A stretch of 64,000 nucleotides of DNA from Tautonia plasticadhaerens (GCF_007752535.1 NZ_CP036426.1:7068001-7132000), one strand, 5' to 3'; counted from the first letter of the stretch, positions 53,142-63,608 are shown. Made by a program: numbers and translations. Notes: generated by a model from the letters alone, not told the origin.

Positions 53142-53280
53142 TTCACGGGGCTCGCGGCGGGGACCTCCCCTCCGGACGGTTCGACGCGACGCTCCTCCCT
53201 CGGCGATCGGCACCGCCGACTTCCACCGAATCGATTCGACCCGGCCGCTCGGCCGCCTGCGAAGCGAGGAGCACGTCCCT

Positions 53281-55014
53281 ATGGCTCAGTTCTACACCCT
53301 GGAGGAAGCCGCGCGGGCCCTCGGCATGAACCCCGAGGAGCTGAAGCAGAAGGCCCAGCGCCGAGAGGTGCGGGCCTTCCTCGACAGCGGCTCGTGGCGC
53401 TTCCGCGTCTCGGACATCGACGAATTGGCCCGCCGCAGCGGCATGGGCAGCGACCCGGACCTCTCCCTCTCCGACCTCGACCTGATCCCCGAACAGGGGG
53501 GCAGCGGCATGGAGAGCGTCGACGAGGACTCCCCGGAGTCGATCTTCAACCTCGGCGTGGCCAAGTCCGACCTCGGCCCCGCCTCCCGGGAGGACGTGCC
53601 CTCGCGGGAGTCGGGCTCCGACGCCGACATCCTGCTCGACGACGCCGCCCTGCCGATGGGCAGCGGCTCAAGCTCCCACATCATCGGCATGGAGACCTCG
53701 GGCAAGCAGCCGAGCGACTCCGACGTCCGCCTCGTCCCCGAGGACGGCCCCAAGGGGGCCAGCGACTCCGACGTGCAGCTCTCCGGGGAGATCGACGTGG
53801 TCCCCCCCATGGGCGGGGGCCGCAGCTCCAGCGACTCCGACGTCACCCTCGTCCAGGAGGGGACCGACGAGTCGTTCGAGGTCTTCGGCACCAAGGACTA
53901 CGAGGACTCCGGCTCCTCCTTCGCCGGCGGCGGGCTCGGCAGCAGCGGCAGCGGCAGCGGCATCGCCCGGAGCCACGACCCCGGCAGCGGCAGCGGCAGC
54001 GACGAGACCACCCTCCGGCCCAGCCCCATCGGCTCGGACGACGAGCTGGACTTCCGGGCCGAGGGCCCGGGCGCCCCGGAGGAGGACGACAGCGACTTCG
54101 AGCTGACCCCCTCCAGCGTGATCGACGCGCTGCAGCCGGAATCCGGCAGCGACTTCGAGCTGACCGCACTGGACGCCAGCGACGAGTTCGACGCCGCCGC
54201 CCCCCGGCCCAGCGACTCGGACGTCACCGGGGCCGAGCCGTCGACCTCCGGCGTCAACCTCGGCCGGCCCAGCGACTCGGGCATCAACCTCCAGCAGATG
54301 GGCGGGCTCGACGACGCCGACTCGATCGAGCTGGCCCCGCTGGGCGACGAGGACGAGCCCAAGAAGGCGCCCGCCCCCAAGGCCAAGCCCAAGCCGGCCG
54401 CCGCCCAGCGCCCCGACCCCTCGGCCACGGCCATGCCCGGCTTGGCCCCCGATTCCGACCCCTCCGCGACCGCCCTGCCGGTGCGGGCCGAGGGCCAGAA
54501 GGACATCTTCGAGGACACCGACTTCGAGGTCGACGCCCTCGACAGCGGCGACGACAACACGATGCAGCTGGACGCCAACAGCGACTTCGACCTGGACGAG
54601 AGCGACTCGGCCTCCGAGGTCTTCGCCGTCGACGAGGAGGACGTGGACCAGAGCGCCGCCACCGCCCTGGGGCCCGGCATCGCCGGCGACGACGAGGACG
54701 ACGGCCTGGGGGACGCCGTCGAGGCCGAGCTGTCCGCCTCCGAGGAGATGGAAGGCGTCGGCTGGGACGAGCCGGCGGCCGCCTCCGGTGCCGCCGCCGC
54801 CACCTCCTCGGCCGCCGGCCGGCGCTCCGCCCTGCTCTCCGACGCCGGCGGGCCGCCCTGGGGCGGCGTCTGGGTCGGCGTGCTCTGCGCGACCACCGTC
54901 CTGATGATGGTCCTCTCCTTCATCACGATGGACGTCGTCCGCAACCTCAACAGCTTCCAGAGCGACACCCCCGTCGCCTCCGGGCTGGTCAACGTGATCG
55001 CCGGGGGCGAGTGA
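53281..55014 (+). CDS. Membrane-tethered helix-turn-helix protein with acidic SDSDV repeats
   Basis: A 577-residue protein. Residues 4-53 form a MerR/excisionase-type helix-turn-helix (FYTLEEAARALGMNPEELKQKA, SWRFRVSDIDELARRSG). Residues about 55-525 are acidic, Ser/Asp/Gly-rich and probably disordered, with the motif SDSDV at 145, 161, 184 and 311 and the related SDFEL or TDFEV at about 271, 289 and 413. One hydrophobic helix at about 528-552 (WVGVLCATTVLMMVLSFITM) would anchor the C-terminus, leaving the DNA-binding head in the cytoplasm. The role is unknown. A good terminator follows. Confidence 0.85.
   Translation: MAQFYTLEEAARALGMNPEELKQKAQRREVRAFLDSGSWRFRVSDIDELARRSGMGSDPDLSLSDLDLIPEQGGSGMESVDEDSPESIFNLGVAKSDLGPASREDVPSRESGSDADILLDDAALPMGSGSSSHIIGMETSGKQPSDSDVRLVPEDGPKGASDSDVQLSGEIDVVPPMGGGRSSSDSDVTLVQEGTDESFEVFGTKDYEDSGSSFAGGGLGSSGSGSGIARSHDPGSGSGSDETTLRPSPIGSDDELDFRAEGPGAPEEDDSDFELTPSSVIDALQPESGSDFELTALDASDEFDAAAPRPSDSDVTGAEPSTSGVNLGRPSDSGINLQQMGGLDDADSIELAPLGDEDEPKKAPAPKAKPKPAAAQRPDPSATAMPGLAPDSDPSATALPVRAEGQKDIFEDTDFEVDALDSGDDNTMQLDANSDFDLDESDSASEVFAVDEEDVDQSAATALGPGIAGDDEDDGLGDAVEAELSASEEMEGVGWDEPAAASGAAAATSSAAGRRSALLSDAGGPPWGGVWVGVLCATTVLMMVLSFITMDVVRNLNSFQSDTPVASGLVNVIAGGE
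53938..54003 (+). repeat. Short GGCAGC microsatellite inside the HTH protein gene
   Basis: Two runs of GGCAGC-type hexamers (about 53938-53961 and 53983-54002) encode Gly-Ser stretches of the linker. Such runs could change in copy number and so alter linker length. Confidence 0.5.
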
Positions 55015-55041
55015 CCCTCGGCCTCCCTCCCCGATCGAACC

Positions 55042-55075
55042 GGCCCCCCGACCCGATCCCCCGGGTCGGGGGGCC
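55042..55075 (+). terminator. Hairpin terminator of the HTH protein gene
   Basis: 14-bp perfect arms (55042-55055 and 55062-55075) enclose a 6-nt loop, 28 bp past the stop. It opens a 332-bp gap whose remaining part is GC-rich up to about 55215 and then holds the promoter at 55241-55270. Confidence 0.7.
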
Positions 55076-55240
55076 GTCCTCGTCCGGGGGGGCGGAGGGG
55101 CCCGGGGCGCGACCCGGGGCGAATTCGGGCGACCCATCCGGGGCCGGGCATCGTACCGGGGACGGGGCGGGCGCGACGCGTCCTCCCCCCGACCGCGAAG
55201 GGGGGCGGCGGGGCGGGGCCCGCATAAACGACGCTTTAAC

Positions 55241-55270
55241 TTGACGCAAACCCTGGTCGTTCCGAATAAT
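55241..55270 (+). promoter_or_regulatory. Sigma-70-type promoter of the DUF1326 gene
   Basis: TTGACG (55241-55246) and AATAAT (55265-55270) are 18 bp apart, each matching five of six consensus bases, in a local AT-rich patch (55222-55275). It is 77 bp before the ATG at 55347. Confidence 0.62.
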
Positions 55271-55346
55271 CGACCTCGAAGGCCCGCGCCCCTCCGCGAC
55301 CGAGTCCCTCCCCCGTGACCCGACCCGAGCGAAGGAGTCCTCCCCG

Positions 55347-56057
55347 ATGCGAATGAGCCTCTCCGCCCTCTGCGCCGCCCTGGTCGTCGGCGCCGCCGCC
55401 CACGCCTCCGAGCCGGTCCAGGTCCAGGGCCACTACCTCGAGGCCCGGACCGCCGACGTCTTCACCGGCCCCTGCTTCTCCAACTCCGAGGTCTTCATCG
55501 TCGGCGACCGCGCCGTGATGGCCTGGAAGGTGACCGAGGGCTCGTTCGAGGGCGTCGACCTCGCCGGGCTCGGCGTCGCGGCGGCCGTCAAGGGGACCTC
55601 GACCTTCTCCGAGGACCGCCCCGAGCGGGCCGAGTCCGTGCTGATCGTCGACGAGCGGGCCGACGCCCGGCAGCGGGCCGCCCTGGCGGCGATGGCCCGA
55701 CGGCTCGGCGGCGGCCGCCTGGACAACGTGGTCGCCGTCGAGGTCGCGTCGATCGACCTGAGCGTCGACGAGCACTGCCACCTGGAGGCCCACGGCCCCT
55801 CCCACAAGGCCCACATCATGCCGCTGGCCCCGCCGGCCCGGTTCCAGGCCGCCGGCCTCGCCGAAATCGCCACCCGGCCGCTCGACGCCAATGACTGCCT
55901 CTGCGGCAACGAGGTCATCGCCTACGAGCCGCTCGCCGAGGGGGTCGAGGTCCTGCCGGCCTACACCCTGGGCCACTCCTTCCGGGGCGAGGGCCTGGAC
56001 AGCACCTGGGCCTCCCCGAATGCCCGGAGTAGCTTCGTCGGCCGGTTCGCCTACTGA
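55347..56057 (+). CDS. Secreted DUF1326 protein
   Basis: A 236-residue protein with a signal peptide (residues 1-20, ending AAAHAS). The DUF1326 domain fills the rest: VQGHYLEARTADVFTGPCFSNSEV at the start, AVMAWKVTEGSFEGVDLAGL, and C-terminal ANDCLCGNEVIAYEPLAEGVEVLPAY. Three or four Cys, including CLC, could bind metal or form disulfides. The family is of unknown function. A well-formed promoter and the upstream terminator suggest its own transcription unit, perhaps with the next gene. Confidence 0.9.
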   Translation: MRMSLSALCAALVVGAAAHASEPVQVQGHYLEARTADVFTGPCFSNSEVFIVGDRAVMAWKVTEGSFEGVDLAGLGVAAAVKGTSTFSEDRPERAESVLIVDERADARQRAALAAMARRLGGGRLDNVVAVEVASIDLSVDEHCHLEAHGPSHKAHIMPLAPPARFQAAGLAEIATRPLDANDCLCGNEVIAYEPLAEGVEVLPAYTLGHSFRGEGLDSTWASPNARSSFVGRFAY

Positions 56058-56223
56058 GCGGGCGATCGAGCCGGCCCCGACCGGCATCGAGCCGGATCCC
56101 GGGCCCGCCGGCCGCGGTCCCCGAGGGGACGCCCGGCGGGCCTCGTCCTTCGAGGACCCGCCCGAACGACCTCCCCCCACCCACTCCTCCCCGAACGAAT
56201 CGAACCGGAGGGATCGAACGCTC

Positions 56224-56916
56224 ATGCGTGCGACGTTCGCCATCGTCTGCTCGGCCCTCGGCCTGGCCCCGACCGGGCCTCCCGCGACGGCCCAGGACTC
56301 TTACCGCGTCGAGGCGCTCGCCGAGGCCCCCCCCGAGGAGATCGCCGCCCCGGTCCGGGAGGCGCTCCAGCAGGAGGGCCTCCGGGTCCTGGACGCGGAG
56401 GGGACGCCGGTCGTCGACCTCTGGCTCCGCAAGTCGGTGCCGGCCGCCGAGGCGCCGGGCGGCCCGTCCGGGTCGATCCTGCTGCCCTTCCTGGAGGCGG
56501 GCCAGCTCGTCGGGGCCATGAGGCTGGAGGGGGAGGCCGGCGACTACAAGGATCAGGTCATCCTGCCCGGCGTCTACACGATGCGGTACGGGTTGCAGCC
56601 GGTCGACGGCGACCACCTCGGCGTCAGCGAATTCCGGGACTATTTCCTGCTCTCCTACGCCGACGAGGACGTCGAGGTCGAGCCCGTCTCCCAGGAGGAC
56701 CTCCAGATCCTCAGCAGCGGCCCCTCGGGGACCACCCACCCCTCGGTCTTCCTCCTGTTGCCCGCCCCCGAGGGCGCCGAGGCCCCCTCGATCGTCCGGG
56801 ACGAGCAGCAGGGGCGCACCGGCGTCCTGCTCTCGATGCCCTTCGAGGTCGACGGCGAGGACGCCCCCCGGCCCCTGGCCGTGCAGGTCGTCGTCGAGGG
56901 TGCCGGGCCCCACTGA
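56224..56916 (+). CDS. Secreted protein of unknown function
   Basis: A 230-residue protein from the ATG at 56224 with GGAGGGA upstream. Signal peptide at about 1-23 (CSALGLAPTGPPATAQ). The body is beta-rich: LQQEGLRVLDAEGTPVVDLWLRKSVP, GQLVGAMRLEGEAGDYKDQVILPGVYTMRYGLQP and DYFLLSYADEDVEVEPVS. The pattern resembles other planctomycete secreted proteins, but no named domain is recognised. It is 166 bp after the DUF1326 gene on the same strand and may share its transcript. Confidence 0.75.
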   Translation: MRATFAIVCSALGLAPTGPPATAQDSYRVEALAEAPPEEIAAPVREALQQEGLRVLDAEGTPVVDLWLRKSVPAAEAPGGPSGSILLPFLEAGQLVGAMRLEGEAGDYKDQVILPGVYTMRYGLQPVDGDHLGVSEFRDYFLLSYADEDVEVEPVSQEDLQILSSGPSGTTHPSVFLLLPAPEGAEAPSIVRDEQQGRTGVLLSMPFEVDGEDAPRPLAVQVVVEGAGPH

Positions 56917-57067
56917 TCGATCCGATCGCCGACCCGATCGGCCGGTCGCCGTCGGGCACGCCGGGCGGCCGCCGGGGCCGCCCCGGCTCCGGCGCCCCGG
57001 CCGGGCTCGGCGAGGCGGTCCCCGGGCGATCCCGACGATCCGCCCCGCACGGAGAGTGCCCCCAAGG

Positions 57068-58555
57068 ATGCCCCTGATCGCCCTGGTCGCCCTCTTCGTG
57101 GCCTTCTGGTCGCCGGTCTCGCCGGCCCCCGGGGGCGTCCCCGGCCCCGGCGGTGCGGACGCCCTGGGGCGGGCGTTGCTGGCGATGACCGCCGTGGCGA
57201 CGGTCGGGTCGATCTCGGCCCTGGTCGGCGGGCTGATGGCCCGCCGGGTGGCCAGGGCCGGGCCGACGCTGGAGGACCGCCGGAGGCTGGCCCGGGCCTC
57301 GCTCGGGCTGGAAGTGCTGGCGGTGGTCGCCTTCGGCCTGGTGGTCCACCTGGGCCGATGGCCGGAGGCCGTCGCCGTCGGCATGGGCCTCTCCGGCTGG
57401 ACGATCGCGGAGGAGGCGGTCGTCCTGCTGCCGTTCCTGCTGATGTTGCTGGCCGCCTGGTCGGGGCTCTACCAGGCGGACCGGGTGCTCAAGGCCTCGG
57501 GGATGCGGGGGGTGAAGCATTCCTGGCTGGCGGGCTACCTGGTGTTCAAGGCGAGGCAGGCGCTCGGCCTGGTCCTGCCGGTCGCGGTCCTCTTCGCGGT
57601 GGTGCAGGATCTCCAGGGGTGGATCTCCCCCGGGGGGGACCCCGCGGCCTGGGTCTCGCTCGCCCTTTATGCCGGGCTCGGCGCGACCATCCTGGTGCTC
57701 TCCCCCGCCTTCGTCCGCCTGAGCTGGCCGGCCAGGCCGATGCCGCCGGGGCCGCTCCGGGACCGGCTGGAACGCCTGGCCCGCCGCTTCGGGTTCCGGT
57801 ACACCGACATTCTGGTCTGGGACACCGGCGGCGGCCTCGTCAACGCCGGGGTGACCGGCGCCACCCCCTGGTTCCGCTACGTCCTGCTGACCGACGCGAT
57901 GGTCGAGAACCTCTCCCCCCGGGAGATCGAGGCCGTCTTCGGCCACGAGGTCGGCCACGTCGCCCACCGGCACCTCGCCTACTTCGGGCTGTTCTTCCTC
58001 GGCACGATGGGGGTGATGTCGCTGCTGACCAGCGGGATCGACCGCTTCCTGGCGATCGGCTCGCCGATCTGGGCCTGGGGGCGGGACCCGACGGTGGAGC
58101 TGGTGGTGCAGGGCGCCGCGGCCCTGGGGTTCGGGGCGGCCTACTTCCTGCTGATCTTCGGCTACCTCTCCCGACGCTTCGAGCGCCAGGCCGACGTCTT
58201 CGGCTGCCGGGTCGTCTCCTGCGGCCGGGGGGGCTGCCCCCCCCACCCGGACGTCAACGCCCTGCCCGGCCCCGGGCCGGCGGTGCCCGAGACGCTCTGC
58301 CCGGTCGGCATCGGCATCTTCATCGAGGCCCTCTCCAGCGTGGCGATGCTCAACGGCATGGAGCCCCGGGCCCGCTCCTGGCGGCACGGCAGCATCGCGA
58401 GGCGGATCTCCTTCCTCCGGGGGCTGGAGGGCCGCCCCGAGGCCGAGCGCCGCTTCCAGGCCCGGCTGGCCGGGCTCAGGCTGGCCGTCGGCCTGGCGCT
58501 GACGACGGCGCTGCTGCTCGCCGTCACCACCGGGGCCCTGGGCCGGCTCCACTGA
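57068..58555 (+). CDS. M48-family zinc metalloprotease, membrane-bound
   Basis: A 495-residue protein from the ATG at 57068. Six or so hydrophobic segments fill residues 1-230. The protease site is GHEVGHVAHRH (His293, Glu294, His297), and the third ligand is the Glu of RRFERQADVFG. Further hydrophobic helices lie between and after these. An insertion after the third ligand has four Cys (GCRVVSCGRGGC, then LCPVG) that may bind metal or form disulfides. Ste24/HtpX-like roles in membrane-protein quality control are known for the family. Confidence 0.9.
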   Translation: MPLIALVALFVAFWSPVSPAPGGVPGPGGADALGRALLAMTAVATVGSISALVGGLMARRVARAGPTLEDRRRLARASLGLEVLAVVAFGLVVHLGRWPEAVAVGMGLSGWTIAEEAVVLLPFLLMLLAAWSGLYQADRVLKASGMRGVKHSWLAGYLVFKARQALGLVLPVAVLFAVVQDLQGWISPGGDPAAWVSLALYAGLGATILVLSPAFVRLSWPARPMPPGPLRDRLERLARRFGFRYTDILVWDTGGGLVNAGVTGATPWFRYVLLTDAMVENLSPREIEAVFGHEVGHVAHRHLAYFGLFFLGTMGVMSLLTSGIDRFLAIGSPIWAWGRDPTVELVVQGAAALGFGAAYFLLIFGYLSRRFERQADVFGCRVVSCGRGGCPPHPDVNALPGPGPAVPETLCPVGIGIFIEALSSVAMLNGMEPRARSWRHGSIARRISFLRGLEGRPEAERRFQARLAGLRLAVGLALTTALLLAVTTGALGRLH

Positions 58556-58739
58556 GCCCCCCCCGGCCGGATCGGCCCCCGACTTGAGAAAACCCGACGC
58601 CCCGCCTTCTCAGCCCGCCGGGGTTGTGTTAAATTCCCGCGCCCTCGGGGAGGATGCCCGGGGGATCCCGACGACGCAGGACCTCCCCCCCGCGATCGCC
58701 GGCAACGCCCGAGGGACGCCCGACACGGAGGTCGCCGCC

Positions 58740-60653
58740 ATGCCCCGATGGCCGATCCGGATCAAGCTGATCCTCGGCCTGAGCCTGGTCGTCGCCATGA
58801 TGATGACGCTGCTGGCCGGCGCCATCGTCGGCCTGCGCGCCTTCCATCGGAGCAACCTGACGCTCACCGACCAGCTCCGAGAGCTGGGGGCCTCGAAGGA
58901 CCTGCTCCAGGCGGTCATGCAGCTCGACCTCGACGACCACGAGCTGGACCAGCTCTTCCCCGCCTCCCCCCCCGGGCTGGCCTCGCCTCGCCCCCCGCGG
59001 AGGCTCGAGGGCGCTCCCCTGCGGGACTGGCCCGAGCGGCTCCGGGCCGCCCTGCCGGCCGAGGACCCGGAGGGCGCCGCCCCTCCCGCCCCGGCCGACG
59101 AGGAGCTCCGACGCGCCTCCGGGCCCTTCGTCACCGTGATCGACGCCGACGCCCGCCGCAAGGAGATCCTCGACCGGCTGCTCTCCCGGATCCGGGCCGC
59201 CCGGCAGGCCCTCGCCCGGTACTACGCCGAGCTGGAGCGCAACAGCCTCCGGGGCAACCGCTCCGACGGCCGGGAGGAGTTCACGCTCGCCTTCCTCATC
59301 GACGAGGACCTCGCCGGCATCCTCCAGCACTTCGAGCCCGACGAGGCCGTCCCGCCGATGACCGAGCGGACCTCGATCTACGTGGCCCGCCACCCCGAGG
59401 CCGACCTGCTCAACGCCGGGCCCTGGGAGCCCTACGCCCTGACCCGGGCCCGGCTCGACCGCCTCACCGCCTCGGCCGTCAGCCTGCCGGACAAGCTGCA
59501 CAGCGACTTCTTCCTGGTGCTGGAGGCCTCGAAGCGGCACTACCAGTCCAGCCGGGTCATCGTCTGGACCGCCGCCCTGGCCGTCCTGGCGATGCTCTGC
59601 GGCCTGACGAAGCTGGTGCACCGCTGGGTCTTCGCCCCGATCCGCCTGCTGCACCGGGGGGTCCGGCACGTCGCCCGGGGGTCGTTCGACTACACGATCG
59701 ACCTGGCCACCGGGGACGAGATGCAGGCCCTCGCCGAGGCCTTCAACGACATGATCGCCCGGCTCGGCGCCAGTTACGCCGACCTCGAGCGCCAGGTCGC
59801 CGAGCGGAGCCGCCAGCTCGTCCGCTCCGAGCGGCTGGCCGGCGTCGGCTTCCTCGCCGCGGGCGTCGCCCACGAGATCAACAATCCCCTGGCCTCGATC
59901 GCCTTCTGCGCCGAGGCCCTGGAGCACCGCCTCGACCCGGTCCTCAAGGCCGCCGACCCCGAGGGCACCGGCGACGCCCGGGTCGCCCGGGACTACATGA
60001 GGATGGTCCAGGAGGAGGCCTTCCGCTGCAAGCGGATCACCGAGAAGCTGCTGGACTTCTCCCGCTGCAACGACATCCAGCGCCAGCGGACGGACCTGGT
60101 CGAGCTGATCGACGGCGTCGTCGAGATGATGCGACACATGGGCAAGTACCGGGACAAGCGGATCGTCTTCCAGCCGAGGGAGTCGGTCGTGGCCCTGGTC
60201 GACCCCCAGGAGATCAAGCAGGTCGCCCTGAACCTGGTGGTCAACGCCCTGGACAGCATGGAGGCCGGCGGGACGCTCCGGATCGACGCCCGGATGGCCG
60301 CCGGGCAGGCCGAGCTGTCCTTCCGGGACGACGGCTGCGGCATGGCCCCCGACGTCCTGGAGAACATCTTCGAGCCGTTCTTCACCCGCCGCAAGGCGGG
60401 CAAGGGCACCGGCCTGGGGCTGTCGATCTCGCACCGGATCGTCAGCCAGCACCACGGCGAGATCGCCGCGACCAGCCCCGGCGAGGGCCTCGGGTCGACC
60501 TTCACCGTCCTGCTCCCCTCGCAGCCCCTCCCTCCCAGGAGGGACCGGGGCGGCCCCGAGCCGAGCCGGGGGCGGCACCCGCTTTGCACCTCCGCCGCGG
60601 CGGTGGGGGGCGACGACGCCTCGACGCCCCCGTCGATCCCCGTCGAAGGATAA
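58740..60653 (+). CDS. Sensor histidine kinase
   Basis: A 637-residue protein from the ATG at 58740. Transmembrane segments lie at about 10-32 and 277-297 and enclose a sensor domain of about 245 residues that is helical and charged with a Pro/Ala-rich insertion. HAMP (about 300-350), HisKA with AHEINNPLAS (His378) and HATPase with LVVNALDSME, DDGCGM and GKGTGLGLSIS follow. These N-, G1- and G2-type boxes are intact. The partner is probably the NtrC-type regulator at 61326. A Gly/Arg-rich tail ends the protein. Confidence 0.93.
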   Translation: MPRWPIRIKLILGLSLVVAMMMTLLAGAIVGLRAFHRSNLTLTDQLRELGASKDLLQAVMQLDLDDHELDQLFPASPPGLASPRPPRRLEGAPLRDWPERLRAALPAEDPEGAAPPAPADEELRRASGPFVTVIDADARRKEILDRLLSRIRAARQALARYYAELERNSLRGNRSDGREEFTLAFLIDEDLAGILQHFEPDEAVPPMTERTSIYVARHPEADLLNAGPWEPYALTRARLDRLTASAVSLPDKLHSDFFLVLEASKRHYQSSRVIVWTAALAVLAMLCGLTKLVHRWVFAPIRLLHRGVRHVARGSFDYTIDLATGDEMQALAEAFNDMIARLGASYADLERQVAERSRQLVRSERLAGVGFLAAGVAHEINNPLASIAFCAEALEHRLDPVLKAADPEGTGDARVARDYMRMVQEEAFRCKRITEKLLDFSRCNDIQRQRTDLVELIDGVVEMMRHMGKYRDKRIVFQPRESVVALVDPQEIKQVALNLVVNALDSMEAGGTLRIDARMAAGQAELSFRDDGCGMAPDVLENIFEPFFTRRKAGKGTGLGLSISHRIVSQHHGEIAATSPGEGLGSTFTVLLPSQPLPPRRDRGGPEPSRGRHPLCTSAAAVGGDDASTPPSIPVEG

Positions 60654-60659
60654 TCACTC

Positions 60660-61202
60660 ATGCGAAACGCGATCACCCTCGGCCTCGGCCTGGCGACGAG
60701 CCTGGCCCTCGCCCCGGCGGCCCCCGCCCAGGACCGGGAGGAGGCCCTCACCGCCAAGCAGGTCGACGACCCGGGCCTGCCCGACACCTACGTCGGCTTC
60801 TACAAGATCGTCTCCGGGGAGGACGACGGCGAGCCCCTGCCGGCCGACCGGATCGGCACCCACCTCGTCCGGATCACCGAGTCGCTCATCACCGTGCTCG
60901 ACGCCGACGAGAACACGCTCTACGCCTGCGAGTACGCCCTGAAGCCGGCCGAGGGGGAGAAGCCCGACCGCCTCGACATGGAGAACACCGGGGGCCCCCC
61001 CGGCACCATCGGCGACACCGCCCGGGGGATCATCCGCAAGGGGACCAACGACGAGGGACGCCCCTTCGTCATGCTCTGCTACCGCACCATCGGCGACGAC
61101 TACCCGGACGACTTCACCACCCGGGCCGATTCGGAGACGAACCTGTTCGTCCTGGAGCCGATCCCCGACCCCGCCAAGGGCGGGGCCGAACCGAAGAACT
61201 AG
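60660..61202 (+). CDS. Secreted TIGR03067-like protein
   Basis: A 180-residue protein starting 7 bp after the kinase stop. Signal peptide at 1-23 (LGLATSLALAPAAPAQ). The domain has VGFYKIVSGEDDGEPLPADRIG, YACEYALKPAEGEKPDRLDM, GIIRKGTN and FVMLCYRTIG, which follow the TIGR03067 pattern loosely. Its position inside the two-component locus suggests that it might modulate the kinase's sensor domain, but that is inference. A hairpin terminator follows. Confidence 0.75.
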   Translation: MRNAITLGLGLATSLALAPAAPAQDREEALTAKQVDDPGLPDTYVGFYKIVSGEDDGEPLPADRIGTHLVRITESLITVLDADENTLYACEYALKPAEGEKPDRLDMENTGGPPGTIGDTARGIIRKGTNDEGRPFVMLCYRTIGDDYPDDFTTRADSETNLFVLEPIPDPAKGGAEPKN

Positions 61203-61219
61203 CCCGATCGCCCGGCGAC

Positions 61220-61255
61220 CCGGGACGGTCGGCCCGACCCGGCCGGCCGTCCCGG
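61220..61255 (+). terminator. Hairpin after the TIGR03067-like gene
   Basis: 15-bp arms (61220-61234 and 61241-61255, one G-T wobble) enclose a 6-nt loop, 17 bp past the stop. It separates the kinase side from the response-regulator gene and could limit readthrough. Confidence 0.55.
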
Positions 61256-61325
61256 ACGCACGACGGCTGAGGCCGGACGGAACCGGCGACGGGGCCGCCG
61301 CACGATCACGGAGGAGGAAGCGGTC

Positions 61326-62741
<1,416 letters not shown>

Positions 62742-62792
62742 TCCGACCGGGGGCCGTCGGCCGTCCTCCCCGGCCTCGGATCGGGGGAGGAC

Positions 62793-63533
62793 ATGCCGAT
62801 GGCCCGTCGGACGATCTCGGCGACGACGCTCCTGCTCCTCTCGACCCTCGGGATGTCCCCCGGGCCCCTCCCGATGCCCCGGGACCGACGGGCCGATCAG
62901 GAGGCGCTCGCCCCCTTCTCCGGGCTGGTCGGCGAATGGAAGGGGGCGGGACAACCCCGAAGGGGCAGCGCGGAGGGGGCCTGGCGGGAGTCGGCCTCCT
63001 GGGCCTGGTCGCTGACCACGGACTCGGCCGCCCTGGAGCTGACCGTGGCCGAGGCCGAGGGCGCGATGCTCCGGTCGGCCCGGCTGCGTCCCGACCCCGA
63101 GCGGCCCGGCCGCTTCCTGCTCGACGCGACCCTGGCCGACGGCTCAGACCGGCGGTTCTCCGGCGAGCCCGACGACCGGGGTCGGCTCGAGCTCGAGGCG
63201 GGGGATCCGGAGGTCGAGGACGGCATCCGGGGCATCTCGATCACGCCCCTGCACGAGACCCGGTTCCTGCTCCTGTTCGAGGGCCGACGGCCCGGCAGCC
63301 CGATCGACTCCCGGCTGGCCGAGGTCGGCTACACCCGGCAGGGGGTCACGTTCGCCTCCGGCTCCTCCGGCCCCGAGTGCATCGTCACCGGCGGCAAGGG
63401 GACCATCCCCGTCTCCTTCGAGGGGACGACCTATCTCGTCTGCTGCTCCGGCTGCAAGGACCTGTTCGACGAGGACCCGGCCGCGATCGTCGGGGAGTAC
63501 CGGCATCGTCGGGAGGCGGGCGACCGACCCTGA
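62793..63533 (+). CDS. Secreted protein with C-terminal YHS/TRASH-like metal-binding motif
   Basis: A 246-residue protein with GGGGGAGGA before its ATG. Residues about 1-30 form a signal peptide (TTLLLLSTLGMSPG). A beta-rich middle (about 45-190) has LVGEWKGAGQPRRGS, FLLDATLADGSDRRFSG and HETRFLLLFEGR. The C-terminus has GPECIVTGGKGTIPVSFEGTTYLVCCSGCKDLF, in which one Cys and the CCSGC cluster resemble TRASH/YHS metal sites. It might bind copper or another soft metal outside the cytoplasm. Confidence 0.78.
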   Translation: MPMARRTISATTLLLLSTLGMSPGPLPMPRDRRADQEALAPFSGLVGEWKGAGQPRRGSAEGAWRESASWAWSLTTDSAALELTVAEAEGAMLRSARLRPDPERPGRFLLDATLADGSDRRFSGEPDDRGRLELEAGDPEVEDGIRGISITPLHETRFLLLFEGRRPGSPIDSRLAEVGYTRQGVTFASGSSGPECIVTGGKGTIPVSFEGTTYLVCCSGCKDLFDEDPAAIVGEYRHRREAGDRP

Positions 63534-63608
63534 TCGGGTCGGGACGGGACCGGACCCGACGTCATCGGGCGGTCCCGAGATGCCGGAGGACGATGGGGGC
63601 GTCGGGGT

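Noticed and set aside
53700-54300. Repeats in the HTH protein gene as a CRISPR-like array
   Set aside because: The repeats are short, in-frame protein motifs with variable spacing and no spacers of equal length.
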